A stretch of 64,000 nucleotides of DNA from Scilla litardierei (Eukaryota; Streptophyta; Magnoliopsida; Asparagales; Asparagaceae). The notes beneath the pieces are model-generated. The model was given only the letters and a program-made list of their open reading frames with translations. It ran no database searches and was not told the DNA's origin. The DNA lies in the NCBI GenBank assembly GCA_030789695.1, contig CM061141.1, positions 169,584,807 through 169,648,806 on the forward strand, given 5' to 3'. Of this stretch, positions 33,751 through 47,400 are shown piece after piece. Position 1 is the first letter of the stretch. Every line of letters begins with the position of its first letter. A program made the translations under genes and the position numbers.

Positions 33751-34157
33751 AAGGAAAAATAGCCCCGAGTTCAGAAAAATCCGCAAAAATGTCTGTTGGA
33801 ACTGGCTGACCGCCATCTTCAAGCGAAAAAGAGAGAGGATAAACATAGGCTAAATCTTATCATTTTAAAAAATATTTATATCGACAATGAAACACAGAAA
33901 ATAGCACGGAGGTCAGAAAAATTCGCAAAAATTTCCGTTGAAACCGGGAGATCGCTATCTTCAATTGAAAAATAAGAGAAGACAAAATTAGGATAGAAAA
34001 ATCATATCATTTAATAAAAATATCAATATCCTATAAAAATGTAGAAACTAGTCTCGAGCTTAGAAATATCAACAAAAATGTCCGTTTGAACTTGGATATT
34101 GCCATCTTCAACTGAAAAATAAGAGAAGACAAAATTAGCCTACAAAACAATCATATG
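33751..34157 (-). repeat. 145-bp tandem array between chromovirus fragment and MITE
   Basis: Nearly three monomers in the same sense as the neighbouring blocks. The last bases (AATCATATG, 34149-34157) form the left target-site copy of the MITE. Confidence 0.85.
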
Positions 34158-34530
34158 AGGGAAATGTGCCTGAGAACGTGCACAGGTAGAATTACCTGCG
34201 CAAGCCCCCTCTTCGGTGTTCGTAAGTAATTTTTTTTGAATTTTTTTGCAGTAGGTATATATACTTGTTATGTAGCTTCCCACAAAATTTCAGGTCAATC
34301 CAACACCATTTGAGCCTTCGTTCATTCTGGACAGTTTTGCGTAACGTTTTTGAAATCGATGAATGGATGCTCAAACAGTGTTGGATTGACCTAAAATTTT
34401 GTGTGGAACTACATAACAAGTATATCTACCTACTACATAAAAGAAATTCAAAAAAATACTTACAAACACCGAACAGAGGTGGCGTGCGCAGGTAACTCTG
34501 CCTGCGCACGTTCTTAGGTGCGTTTTGGGA
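34158..34530. mobile_element. Foldback MITE, Mutator-like (373 bp)
   Basis: It is made almost entirely of two inverted arms of about 165 bp. The left arm starts AGGGAAATGTGCCTGAGAAC; the right arm, reverse-complemented, starts TCCCAAAACGCACCTAAGAA. Shared arm landmarks are GAACGTGC, TACTTGTTATGTAG and AGGTCAATCCAACAC. The flanks are 9-bp near-perfect direct repeats, AATCATATG (34149-34157) and AATCATATA (34531-34539). Long arms plus a 9-bp target duplication point to a MULE-derived non-autonomous element. It encodes no protein; open frames in it are arm translations. Confidence 0.8.
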
Positions 34531-37500
34531 AATCATATAATGTAATAAAATATCCATATCTTCAAGAAAATGTGGAAAATAGTTCTACGCTTAGAAAGAT
34601 CTGCAAAAATATCAATTGGAACCGGGAGATTGCCATCTTCAACTGGAAAATAAGAGGAGACAAAATTAGGCCAAAAATCATATCATTTAATAAAACAATC
34701 CATGTCTTCCAAAATGTGGAAAATAGGCAGAAGCTCATAAAAATCTGCAAAACTTTCCATTGGAACCGGGAGATCGCCATCGACTTACGTTATAAAAATC
34801 ATATCATTCAATAAAACATCCATATCTTCCAGAAAATATAGAAAATAATCCCGAGTTATGAAAAATCTGCAACAATATCCGATGGAACCGGGAGATCGCC
34901 ACTACAACTGAAATATAAAGGAAGAAAAAATTAGGATTTAAAAATCATATCATTTAATACAAAGATCCATATCTTACAGAAAATGTAAAATAAGCGTCGA
35001 TCTCAGAAAAATCTGCTAAGAATGTCTGTTGGAACCGGGAGATCGTCGTCTTCAACTAAAAAATGGAAAGACAAAATTAGGCCAAAATCATGTCATTTAA
35101 TAAAAAGATCCATATATTCCAAAAAATATAGAAAATAGTCCGGAGCTCAGAGAAGTCTACAAAATGTCCATTGGAATCGGGAGATCGTCATATTCAATAG
35201 AAAAATAAGAGAAGAACAAATTAGGCTACAAAAATCAAATCATTCAATATAAAGATCCATATCTTACAGAAAATGTAGAAAATAGACTCGAGCTTAGAAA
35301 AAATCGTAAAAAAGCCCGTTGGAACCTAGAGACCGTCTTCTTCAACCGAAAATAGAAGAGAAGACAAGATTATATTATAAAAATCATATCATTTATAAAG
35401 ATTCATATCATATAGAAAATGTAGAAAATTACACGTAGCTCAAAAAATCCGCAAATAAGTTCGTTGGAACCAAGCGATTGCCATCTTCAACGAAAAAATA
35501 AGAGAAGCCAAAATTAGGTTAAATAATCGTATCAAATGATCCATATCTTCCAGAAAATGCAAAAATAGCCCCGAGCTCATAAAAATTCGCAAAAAATTCC
35601 GTTTAAAACGGGAGACACCATCTTCAACTGAAAAATAAGAGACGATAAACTGAGACGATAAAAATCATATCATTTAATAAAAAGATCCATGTCGTCCATA
35701 AAATTTAGAAAATAGCACCGAGACAGAAAAGTCCAAAAAATGTCAGTTGGAACCGAGAGATCGCCATTTTCAGTAAAATAATAAGAGAAGACAAAATTAA
35801 AACCTAAAAATCGTATCATTTAATATAAAGATCCATATCATACAGAAAATGTAGAAATTATCTCAGAGTTCATAAAAATCCGCAAAAATATCCGTTGGAA
35901 CAGGGAGATCGATATCTTCAACGAAAAAAATAAGAGAAGACAACATTAAACCAAAAAATTATATCATTTAATAAAATGATCCATATCTTCCAAAAAAGGT
36001 AGAAAATAGCACCGATCTCAGAAAAATCTGCAAAGGAATGGTGAGATCGCAATCTTCAACTTAAAAGTAAGGGAAGACGAAATTAGGCCAAATATGAAAT
36101 CAGTTAATAAAAAGATCCCTATCTTCCAGAAAATGCAGAAAATAGCCGCAAGCTTAGAAAATCGGCAAAATGTCAGTTGGAACCAGAGGATCGGAATTTT
36201 CGAGTTTAAAAAAAGAGAAAACAAAATTAGGTCAAAAAATCATATTATTTAATAAAACTATTCATATCTTTCAGATACCGTAGAAAATAGGCCGAAGCTT
36301 AGAAAAATCTGCAAAAATGTCCGATGGAACCGGGAGATCGTCATCTTCAATTAAAAAATAGGATAACTGAAACTTAGATCATAAAAGTCATATGATTTAA
36401 TAAAAGGCTCCATATCGTCCAGAAAATGTAGAAAAATAGCCTCAAGCTCAGAAAAATCTGTAAAAATTTCTGTTGGAACGAGGAGATCGCCATCTTTAAT
36501 AGAAAAATATGAGAAAACAAAATTAAGGTAAGAAAATCATATCCTTTAATATAAAGACACATGTCTTCCAAAAATGTAGAAAATAGCACCGAACTCAGAA
36601 ATATCCGGAAAAATATCTGTTGGAATCGAGAGATCACACTCTTCAACTTAAAAATAGGAGATGACAAAATTAGACCAAAAAATCATATCGTTTAATAAAA
36701 CGATCCATATCTTCTAGAAAATTTAGAAAATATACATGAGCTCTGAAAATCAGCAAAAATGTCCGTTGGAACCGAGAGATCGCCATCAACTGAAAACTAA
36801 GAAAAGAAAAAATTAGCCAAAAATCATATCATTTAATAAAAAGGTCCATATCTTCCGGAAAAATGTTGAGAAATAGCTTCGAGCTCAGAAAAATCCGCCA
36901 AAATATCCGTTGGAACCTGGAAATCAATATATTCAATCGAAAAATAGGAGAATACAAAATTAGGCTAAAAATCATGGCGTTTAATAAAAAGAAACATATC
37001 TTCCAGAAAATGTAGAAATAGCTCCAAACTTAGAAAAATTCGCAAAAATGTCCTTTGGAAACTGGAGATCGCCATCTTTAAATAGAAAATAAGAAAATAC
37101 AAAATTAGGCCAAAATATCATATCATTTTAATAAAACAATCAATATCTTCCAAAAATGTGGAAAATAGGCCAGAGCATTAAAAAATCCGCAAAAATTTCT
37201 GTTGGAGCCGGATGATCGCCATCTTCAACTAGAATATAAGAGAAGACAAAATTAGGCCAAAAATTATACTATTTAATAAAAAGATCGTCATCTTCAACTG
37301 GAAAATAAGAAAAGACATTTTTAGGATAGAAAAATCCTATCAATTAAAAGAAGATCCATTTCTTTCATAAAATGTATAAAATTGCATCAAGCTTCGAAAA
37401 TGATATATAAAAATCTTTTCAGTCAATGATGGCGATTTCCCGGTTACAACCGACATTTTTATTGATGAAGATGGCGATTTTCATGTTCCGAATTTTGTCT

Positions 37501-37858
37501 TCTCTTATCATTCAGTTGAAGACCGGTTCCAACAAACATTTTTGGCCTAATTTTGTCTTCTTTAATATCATTTAATAAAACGATCTATATATTCCAGAAA
37601 TATGGAAAATATCACGGAGATCAGAAATATCGACAAAAATGTCTGTTGGAACCGGGAGATTGCCAACTTCAACTGGAAATTAAGAGAAGACAAAATTAGG
37701 CCAAAAAATCATGTCATTTAATAAAACGTTCCATATATTCCAGAAAATGTGGAAAATAGCCCAGAGCTCAGAAAAATACGCAAAAATTTCCTTTGGGACT
37801 AAGAGAATGCCATCTTCAACTGAAATATAAGAGAAAACAAAATTAAGCAATAATAATC
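34531..37858 (-). repeat. 145-bp tandem array, MITE to copia copy B
   Basis: About 23 monomers in the same sense as block A. A reversed block lies near 37400-37560. Monomers here are on average more diverged and more often have small deletions than in the duplicated blocks A and B. No gene is seen. It ends at the 3' LTR of copia copy B. Confidence 0.88.
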
Positions 37859-37998
37859 TTATGAATCAAGTACTGGGGGAGGAACCAGCCCTTTATTTAT
37901 AGGCATGATAGGAGAGTTGAAATATAGAATACATAGATATGGGCGTATCACTAAGATACCCGCAATCCTAACCGACTCTGGTATTTCCATTTACAACA
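37859..37998 (-). repeat. 3' LTR of copia copy B (140 bp)
   Basis: In element sense it starts TGTTGTAAATGG straight after the purine tract AAGGGGGAG and ends TTGATTCATAA, the final bases being lost. The TATA motif is at 37894-37901. It differs from the 5' LTR by several substitutions and small indels. Confidence 0.85.
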
Positions 37999-38400
37999 CT
38001 CCCCCTTATCCAGCCATAGGTGTGGACTCTGCGCAAGAGTACTTCGGGATTCTGAGCGTAATAAGAGTCTCACATGTGGTGGATACTTCAGGATCCTGAG
38101 TTGGTGAGGTTTGCCTCGTTAAAACCTTTAGTTATGGAAACCCTGTGGGAGAAACTATAGTTAAGCAAAAAGTGTACAAACGCTCGTTAACTCCCCCTGA
38201 TTTGTACAAGTGACTCTGCTCAAGAATACTTCTGGATTCTAAGCGTCACAAAGGTGTGGATAGTTCAGGATCCAGAGTTGATGTGATTTGCCTCGTTAAA
38301 ACCTTTGGCAATGAAAAAACCCAGTAGGAAAAACCATAGCTAAGGGAAAAGAGTACAAATTCCCTCAACTCCCCCTGATCTGTAAAAGCTCTTAGGCTTT
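37999..38400 (-). repeat. Tandemly repeated 3' region with three polypurine tracts
   Basis: CTCCCCCT (AGGGGGAG in element sense) occurs at 37999, 38191 and 38369, heading successive units of about 180-190 bp. The units share GAGTACTTCGGGATTCTGAG-like, CCTCGTTAAAACCTTT and AGAGTACAAA-like segments. Only the tract at 37999 abuts the LTR. Confidence 0.8.
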
Positions 38401-38539
38401 TAGTTCTCTTAGGCTTATCTCCTCTCTCCTATTTACAACATTTCGAAAATATACACAGATTACAAAGTTATCTCAATTAAGCAGCTGTTGAATCCAGAAA
38501 CTCTGGAGAAGTGTGCTAAGTGTCGTCGCCTCTGATGTG

Positions 38540-41500
38540 GTCTTCAGACTATGTGGTCAGCTCCACAATACAAGCCTTTACCCAATCGTCACTGGGATGT
38601 GATGTACCAGCAGGCGCCCTCAAATACACCATTGGTGTGGTGAGGATCTCGGAATGATAGGATGATGTTGCCTTCATAAATTGCTTTGCAGATCTACAGT
38701 AGATGGCCATTCCACTGTGGGTACCCATTTTGTGATTTCTCAGTATAGGGACCGGACCTGTAACCTGCATTTGCATAAACATTGGATGATGATACTTCAT
38801 ATTGTAAGTCCAAATCTTTCAACCCTTGGAGGAAGCACAGAAGGCTTAACTCCGGTCTAATGGCCCTTTTTAGGTGCCAACTATCTCTAGCTAATGAGTT
38901 TACTGCAATAGCTATATCGAGACGCGTGCAGTTAGCCAGGAGTGCCTGATTGCATTTAGATAAGGGACTTTAGGACCAGTTATATCATCCCCCTCTTCCA
39001 GCGATCAGAAGGGTTCTTTTTGTAAATCAATTTATTATAGTATCGTAGATGTACTTTGGATGACAATGGTCCTTTTAATTACTCCTACACACTTCTGGCC
39101 GTTTGTAATAGGATTCTATGAGCCATGACTTTATACTTGCCTAGGTCTTTTTATTTCATGTTTAAAAGTCAGGCTTGAACCGATGTTTCGTGTTTCTCTT
39201 CAGGAGATCCGATGAGATTTTAGTTGTTTATAACTATGATCTCAAATCCTGCTCTTTGCTCGGGTGCAAAGACAACCCTCAGTAGGAATTATTGCTTTGT
39301 CAAGCGATTCTCTTGGTTGTACATTATTCTTATTGTTTTTCTTCAATAGAATAGATGTCCCGAAGTCTATTCAAGCATTTAAGGAAATGGGGAAATTATC
39401 TTTACCAAGATATCCACGAAGGTATGCCATCACAACATCCAATAACAGCATATCCAAAATTTTCCTTCGCCAAATCGTAAGGTATTCGCTTTTGATAACT
39501 TAGGGAGACTGATGCATCATTTATGAGACATTCTCATTTTAATTTGTTTGATCCCTAGTTTCACGAAATTTTCCTTGGGCTATAGGTTTACCTTATAGTA
39601 TACAATTTTATATTTATTTTTCTTATGTGTGTAATACTTTATTTTATCCATAGGTTTGATACCTTTTAGTGTCTGGACTTCAGGTCCGAACATTTCACGT
39701 TTCATAAGTGAGTCCCGCTCATCTTTTATTGCCTCGTTCCACATATGGCCAATCTCTACGTTTGCATTCTAACAACAGAGTATGGAACGATAATTTATAA
39801 ACATCATCGCTTTTGTGATGCATATGGCAATATGATACGTGAATATATTGTCGACAATTATGTTCTTTCTGTCCAACATCTCCGCAGTACGTACAACATT
39901 TACTTTCAAATTTCAATTTTTCCTGGCATTTCCTCTGCATTGCATTCCAGGAAGGGGTGAGAGTGTGGACATGAGCTCATTGTCTTGTGGTAGTATTGTC
40001 TCAAGGTCTCCAGGTATGTTTCTTTGTTCTTTTATTTTCGTCCTTGGAGCCTGGTGGTCTACCTCTTTTCCGTTGAGGAGTAGGCACTTCTGCTGTTGGT
40101 GGATTGTATCCATTCTCGGGGATGTCAATCCTAGCTGGAGTATTTGCTGCAGGGATGTGTGATCCGACAATCTTCTGGTTGTCAGTAAATGATTCCGGTA
40201 ATTGGTGAACTAGGTTCTGTATGTGGAGAATCTTCAGGATCTCATCTTCACATTGTATTGTTACCGAATCATAGTGGGTCAAGCTTTTTGTATCCCACGT
40301 TATAATTTGCTTCGTGCCAGATTTTTCAGTGTCTTGGCCTATTTTGGGCAAACTCGTCTCATTGAGATCACAGTCTTCAAGGTGTGCCTTAAATGCGACC
40401 CCCGTTTGGGGTTCTAGGTATCTTATAAGTGAGGGCGAGTCAAACCGTGCATGGATACTTAGGCGACGTTAAGGACCGTTTTGGTCCTCTGTGGTGGTGC
40501 AATGGGGATTTATACTGCGCAACCGAAGATTCTCAGATGAGAAATGTTCGGTGGCATTCCATATGCAAGTTGCATTGGAGACTCTGACCTCCAGAGGGTC
40601 TTTTATTTACGATGCAGCATGCAGAATTTGCATGTCCCCATGCATCCATCACAATCGGGATTTTATGGACGTTCAATCCAGTGGAGTCTACTTATCAGCG
40701 ACTCTGCCGTCCCATTTTGGGTATAAACATGCAGCATTCTATGTTCATTTTCTATTCCCGTTGCTTGGCAGTAATCTTGAAATGTCCGGGAGATATATTT
40801 CCCAACATTAACCAGACTTATTTTCCATATTTGATTGCCTACGAAATGTGCCCGCAACGTTTTTATTTTGTGCCAATAGCTTTGGAAAAGCTAAGTTTCG
40901 GGTCTGTAGTAGACACACATATGAATATTCTAAGGATTCATTTATCAGTACAATGAAGTACCGAAATAGCCCACTAGGGTTGGATTTTATCCACATCTAT
41001 CTCCTTATATATTTTTTTGAGGAAGCGTGGATATTCTTTTTCAACTTTTCGTAGAGAAGGCCTTGTAATTAGTTTTCCCTTGTAGCAAGGGATGCGAGGG
41101 AATTCTCCCTTCTGAAGAATCTTCTGGTTCTTCAAGTCATACCCATAGGATAAGATACGATGCATTATCACTTATCTAGGATGGCCAAGTCTATCATGCC
41201 AGAGTAAAAACTTGGTTGATGTTGGGCACTTCAGGTGCTTCGTTTAATTTCGCTTCCTTTCTCTGTATCTTTGTATAGTTGAGGCCTGTATGGCTCTCAA
41301 ACCGTTCAAGTATGGATTTTAATCCTTTTCTTGAGATGTTACATACCGTAATTTGTTTTTCATTTTCATTTGCTGGTTCCAAATGGAATCCGTTGAAATG
41401 GATGTCCTTGAAACTTTAGAAAGTTTATTTTGGAATCCGAATAGATTATTGCATCCTTTATTTTTGTTTCTGTGTCATTTAGGGGGCAACAGTATTGTGA

Positions 41501-41560
41501 TCCCCGGATCTTCAATATGGCCCTGATGTTGGGCTTTGTATTGAAAGATCATATGTGTTT
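38540..41560 (-). pseudogene. pol: Copia Pol remnants: protease/pre-integrase, integrase, RT, RNase H
   Basis: Recognisable blocks in element order: pre-integrase text near 41190-41420 (LKSILERFESHTGLNYTKIQ; PNINQVFTLAWHDRLGHPR), integrase near 40660-41170 (PCYKGKLITRPS; FRYFIVLINESLEY; CLLQTRNLAFPKLLAQ; HVYTQNGTAESLISRLHWIE), and the integrase-RT linker at 40001-40351 (VHQLPESFTDNQ; PARIDIPENG; RKRGRPPGSKDENK). RT N-terminal text follows near 39700-39900, and RNase H text near 38640-38700 (RSAKQFMKATSSYHSEIL). Blocks lie in different frames with many stops, and catalytic motifs of RT are not legible. Short open frames on both strands between 38.5 and 41.6 kb are fragments or shadows of this gene. 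Confidence 0.8.
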
Positions 41561-41729
41561 ATTGTCTACTAATCAGTCATGAGAGCAGTTCATCTATTAA
41601 AGATGAATCGTAGGCACATGCATTTTCAGACAAACATTTTCATTCAAAATCAAATTACGTAATATGAAAGCTCTCATAACATGAAATGTTCTAAACAGTT
41701 TGCTAAGATAGAAGGCTAATCAAGCAGGT

Positions 41730-42659
41730 CATCATGTTCGAAGTCGTCAGCTGTAAACTTGACTGGAGCATCAGAGGTCATCAGGTTTGTTTCAGCTTTA
41801 TTTTTCTTGTTCTCTTTATACAAATCATGTAGATGCTACGAGTTCTGCACACTCTGGACCAGTGGCCTTTCATGCCAAAGCTACGGCACTGGTCTTCCCA
41901 TTCCCTCTTGGGAGGGGGTGCATCATCTCTATTTTTGTCATTTCTGCGCCAGGTGAACTTCCACTTACTTTCATTTCTTCGTTGCTGGACTTGGCCCCTA
42001 GCCCTTTTGTTCTATCCCCCATTATGTTGGTTGGTTGTCCCTCTTCTTTCGAGAAGAAGATGATTATGAGCGTCTGGGAGGGAGGCAGTGCCAGGGGGCG
42101 CATGTTGTGAGTGGCGAGAAGAAGCTCTCTGTTTTGTTCAGCCATGAGTAAACATGATAACAGCCCAGAATATTTGGTGAACTTACGTTCACGGTATTGC
42201 TGCATTTGTATCGCATCTTTTTCATGGAAGGACGTATACGTATTTTCCAGCATGCGATCTTCTGAGACTTTTTCACCACACAACTTCAGGCGTGAGGTGA
42301 TGCTGTGCTGAGTTGTACTCAGCAATAGACTTAAAATCCTGCATTCTCTGGTTCTCCCACTCATATCGTGCCTTTGGGAGTATAACATCTTTCTGATGTT
42401 TACACCTATCCTCAAGGGCAATCCATAGCTCAAATGGATCTTCGACCGTAAGGTATTCAGCCTTTAGGGTCTTGTCCACATGGTGGCAAATATAGATAAT
42501 GGCTTGCGTCTTTTCTATATCGCTTACATTTACATAATTAGTCACAACAGAAATGAGGGACTTTGCCCGCAGATGAAACTTCACATCGAGCTGCCAGATA
42601 AGGTAGTTTCTCCCTGATGCATCCATCTCTTCGAAATCGACACTTGCGATTTTAGCCAT
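41730..42659 (-). pseudogene. gag: Copia gag (UBN2 and CCHC), copy B, frameshifted
   Basis: ATG at 42659 (MAKIASVDFEEMDASGRNY) opens a copia Gag of UBN2 type: LIWQLDVKFHLRAKS, LKAEYLTVEDPFELWIALED. Near 42300 the frame changes and continues LCGEKVSEDRMLENTYTSFH, QQYRERKFTKYSGLLSCLLM and AEQNRELLLATHN. A knuckle-like CRSFGMKGHWSRVC is readable in a third frame near 41850. The order and wording match intact members of this copia family, with at least two indels. Confidence 0.85.
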
Positions 42660-44287
42660 TTTATCTAGCAGAGCACAAATATGCATGAATTAATAATTTA
42701 AACATAAACAATTTCATTCGGAGGCAATTTTAATATGAAGGGCTAATTGCATGGATCGGCTAGTCCCACATAAATAATAGTCCAAAGTCCCATTATAGTC
42801 TGTATTACACAAATGAAAGCTTTAAAAAGAAATTACAACTTTGGAAACCTCCGTGGGTCCCATATAAGATCTTCAGCTTCAATTGTGGCCTCCGTCTCTA
42901 TGAAAAATGGTCTTTGGTCTGGGACATTTACAAAATTTCATCACTACAATTTCTCTCAAAAGTAAAAGAAAAGTGCAGGAAAATAAAATGTGGGACTTAA
43001 ACAGCCGATCCAAAAACCACAATTAGCCATCCAAGCAGAAAATTTGTGCTTATCAAACATTTTCATCAGACATTTTCATCACATGCATCAGAGGCATTTA
43101 ATATTCGCAGAGATGGATAAACAATTTAATTACTTAATAATTAGTGGACCACTGGGCAACGTCATACACCGTTAGGTTAGCTGACTAACGACAGAGCGGT
43201 CGCAGGATCTTCCTAATTATTACGTTTAAATATAATGCCTAACCACGCATAAATTATCCACAGAATAAGCCAGTGATGCAAAGCATGTATAGATGATTTT
43301 ACAGAAGAAATCATTTAATGCAAGGGTTGTTAAAATTTGGGTTTGTCCAAAGAATTGGAAAAGAGCCCAATAATTTAACATGTTTTTCGTAAAAGGAGGA
43401 AGTTTTTCCTTTTTAAATTCATCCCCAATAACCCCCAGTAATCCCTTATACGTCCACATATAACCCCATAATATACCGTGATTTTTCACGAATTTTTAGG
43501 CCCACAAACGCCCTTTATAATTAATTTTTAGCCCAAAAAGTCTTTTAAGGCTTATTTTTAGCCCTTGCCCCCCTGTTTTTTTCTTTCTTTCTTTTTTTTG
43601 AAGAAAAACTGGCATGCGGGCCTGAAGTCCGCAGGTTGGCTGCGGGCTTCAGGCCCGCAGTCAAATTTTTTTTGAAACAAGGCCTGCAGGCCTGAGGCCC
43701 GCAGTTTGCTTGCGGGCTTTAGGCCCGCTTTGGAATCTGTGCTCGAGGCCCAGTAGGGTTTTGGAGGCGACGGCTAGGGTTAGCCGCCGCCGCCCCCTTA
43801 CAGCCGCCAGACGGCGGTGGAAGGGGGGTCGGCCGCCCCCCTGATGGGGGTCGGCGGCAGGGTACCACTGCCCCTTATAGGGGGGTCGACGGCATGGGGG
43901 CCGCCACCCCCTGCAGGGGGGAAGATGGTCGGCGGCTAAGCCACCGGCGGGTATGGGTTAGGGTTTTCACAAGAAAAAAACCCTAAAAATTTGATTTTTG
44001 GGATGAAAAGTTCGTCGTTTTTGGGCGATCAACCGAATCCCCATATCGATCTTGCGAGATCTAGGGGTAGAACAATCATACTATGATTAAAAACATCGTT
44101 TTTAGCGATTTTTACATATATATATGTCCTTCGGATATTGCGACGGTTGAACGAAGCCCTACGCAGATGACGACGCTCGATTGAGGAAGCCTTGCATTGC
44201 GTGCGTGGATCTCCCGTCTCCCTTTGCCTTCACAACGAATGAAAAAAATTTTGTTGGAAAATTTTCTTGAGGCTCGTGCTGATAACG
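42660..44287 (-). other. Long copia leader with GC hairpins (copy B)
   Basis: About 1.6 kb without a gene, colinear with 16602-18176. The LTR-proximal part (43590-43960) has the same CTGCGGGC/GCCCGCAG hairpins and a GGCTAGGGTTAGCC-centred inverted repeat. It also contains a local duplication of a GGGGGTCGGCGGCA-like segment that copy A lacks. Confidence 0.7.
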
Positions 44288-44425
44288 TGTTATGAATCAA
44301 CTACCGGGGGAGACAGCCCTTTATTTATAGGCATGTATGAGAGTAGAAATATAAAATACATAGATATGGGTGTATCTCTAAGATACCCGCAATCCTAACC
44401 GACACTGGTATTTCCATTCAAATCA
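44288..44425 (-). repeat. 5' LTR of copia copy B (138 bp)
   Basis: Plus strand TGTTATGAATCAAC to CAAATCA; TATA at 44322-44329. It is followed by array base CATAT at 44426, exactly as for copy A at 18322. Confidence 0.85.
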
Positions 44426-47400
44426 CATATCATTTAATATAAAGATTCTTATTTTCCATAAAAAGTGGAAAATATCCCCGATCTCAAAAAATCCGCAAAA
44501 ATATCCGTCAGAACTAGGAGAGCTCAAAATTTAACGAAAAATAAAGAAGACAAATCTAGGACATAATATCGTATCATTTAATTAAACGATCGATATCTTC
44601 CAGATAATACAGAAAATAGCCTAGAGCTCAGAAAAATCCTCAAAAATATCTGTGGGAACAGGGAGATCGCCATCATCAATGAAAAATCTAAGAAAAGACA
44701 AACTTAGACAAAAAATCATAGCATTTAGTAAAACGATCGTTATCTTCCAGAAAATACAGAAAATAGCCCCGATGTCAGAAAAATTTGCAAAGATTTCCGT
44801 TGGAACCCGGAAACCGCCATTTTCATGTGAAAAATAAGAGAAGACAAACGTAGGCTATAAAAACATATCTTTTAATAAAAAATCCATATCTATAATAAAT
44901 TGTAGAAAATAGCATCGAGTTCAGAAAAATCCGCAAAAATTTTTGTTGGAACCAGGAGATGATCGCCATCATCAATTGAAAAATAGGAGAAGACAAAATT
45001 ACGCTAGAAAAATCATTTCATTTATTAAAAAGATCCAAATCTTACGGAAAATGTATAGAATAGTCAATAGTTTAGAAATATCGGCCAAAATGTACATTGG
45101 AACCGAGAAATCGCCATCTTCAACTGAAAAAATAAGCGAAGTAGGCTACAAAAATCATATAATGTAATAAAAAGATCCATATCTTCCATAAAATGTAGAA
45201 AATAATCCCGAGCTCAGAAAAATCCGAAAAACTGTCCGTTGGAACCAAGAGATGGCAACCTTCAACTAAAAAAAATAAGAGAAGACAAAATTAGGCCAAA
45301 ATATCATATTATTTAATAAAACGATCCATATCTTCCAAAAATGTGGAAAGTAGGCCGGAGCTCAGAAAAATCCACAAAAAATATCAGTTCGAACCGGGTG
45401 ATCGCCATCTTCAACTGGAATATAAGAGAAGAAAAAACTAGCCTAAAAATCATATCATTTAATAAAATGATCGTTATCTTCAATTAGAAAATAAGAGAAT
45501 AATAATTTAGGATAGAAAAATCATATTAATTAATAAAAAGATCCATATCCTTCATAAAATGTTTAATTAGCACCAAGCTCAGAAAATGATATATAAAAAT
45601 CTTTTCAGTTGAAGAGGGATATATCCCAGTTACAACATACATTTTTAAAGTTGAAGATGGCGATTTTCTTGTTCCGAATTTTGTCTTCTCTTATTTTTCA
45701 GTTGAAGATGGTGATTTCCCGGTTCTAACGGACATTTTTTGACCTAATTTTGTATTCTCTGTTATCATTCAATAAAACGATTCGTATATTCCAAAAAATA
45801 TGAAAAAAACACTGAGCTCAGAAATATCCGCAAAAATATCCGTGGGAACATGGAGATTGCCAAATTCAACTGGAAATTAAGAGAAGACAAACATTAGGCC
45901 AAAAATTATATCATTTAGTAAATGATCCATATTTTCGAGAAAATGTGGAAAATAGTCCGGAGCTCAAAAAATCCGCAAAAATTTCATTTGGCACCGAGAG
46001 AATGCCATCTTTAACTGAAATATAAGAGAAGACAAAATTAAGCCAAAAAATCATTTCATTTAATATAATAATCGCCATCTTTAACTGGAAAATAAGAAAA
46101 AACAAACTTAGGTTAAAAAATCATATCATTTAATAAAAAGATCCATATATTCCATAAAATGTAGAAAATAGCTTGAAGCTCAAAAAAAATCCGCAAAAAT
46201 GTCTATTGGAACCGGGGGATCGTCATTTTCAACTTAAAAATAGTAGAAGACAAACTTAAGCTATCAAAATCATATCATTTAATAAAAAGATACATATCTT
46301 CTATAAAATAAAGAAAATAGAAACAAGCTCAGAAAATCCGAAAAAATTTCTGTTGTAACCAGGAGATTGCCACGTTCAACTGAAAAATAAGAGAAGACAA
46401 CATTTGGCAATAAGTATCATTTCATTTTATATACAGATTCTTATTTTCCATAAAATGTAGAAAATATCCTCGAGCTCAGAAAAATCTGAAAAATATCCGT
46501 CAGGACCGGGAGGTCACCAAATTTAACCAATAAAAGAAAAGACAAAATTAGGCCTAAAAATCATATCATTTAATAAAACAATCGATATCTTCCAGATAAT
46601 ACAGAAAATAGGCCACAACACAGAAAAATCTGCGAAAATATCTGTTTGTACCGGGAGATCACCATCAGCACCGAAAAAAATAAGAAGAGAAGAAAAAATT
46701 AAGCTAAAAATCATATCATTTAATAAAACAATTGATATCTTCCAGAAAATACAGAAAATAGCCTCGAGAACAAAAAAATCTGTAAAAATATCCGTTGGAA
46801 TTGAGAGACAGCCATCTTTAAATGAAAAATAAGAGAAGAAAAACTTAGGCTATAAAAATCATATCAATAAAAATATTCATATTGACAATAAACCATAGAA
46901 AATAGCCTCAAGGTCAGAAAAATCCGCAAAAATTTCTGTTGGAACCGGGAGATCGCCATCTTCAATTGAAAAATAAAAGAAGACAAAATTAGGATAGAAA
47001 AATCATATCATTTAATAAAAGGTCTATATCTTACAGAAAATGTAGAAATTAGTTCCGAGCTCAGAAATATTGACAAAAATGTCCATTGGAAGCAGGATAT
47101 TGCCATCTTCAACTGAAAAATAATAGAAGACAAAATTTGCCTACAAAAATCGTCTAATATAATAAAAAGATCTATGTCTTCGAGAAAATGTAGAAAATAG
47201 CCACGAGCTCAAAAAATAGCAACAATGTCCGTTGGAACGGGAGATCGTCATATTCAACTGGAAAAATAAGAGAAGACAAAATTAATCCAAAATATCATAT
47301 CATTTAATAAAACGATCTATGTCTTCCAAAAATGTGGAAAATAGGCCGGAGCTCAGAAAAATCCACAGAAATTTCCGTTGGAACCGGGATATCGACATCT

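Larger units (their letters stand above)
37859..44425 (-). mobile_element. Short-LTR Ty1/copia element, copy B, full length, decayed (6.6 kb)
   Basis: On the minus strand: 5' LTR 44288-44425, leader, gag (start 42659), pol remnants to about 38540, repeated 3' region with polypurine tracts, and 3' LTR 37859-37998. The right flank CATAT (44426) should be the target duplication; the left side reads CTTAT with the LTR terminus damaged, so it is imperfect. LTR identity is visibly imperfect and the genes carry many lesions, so the element is old. Copy A shares its site. Confidence 0.88.
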
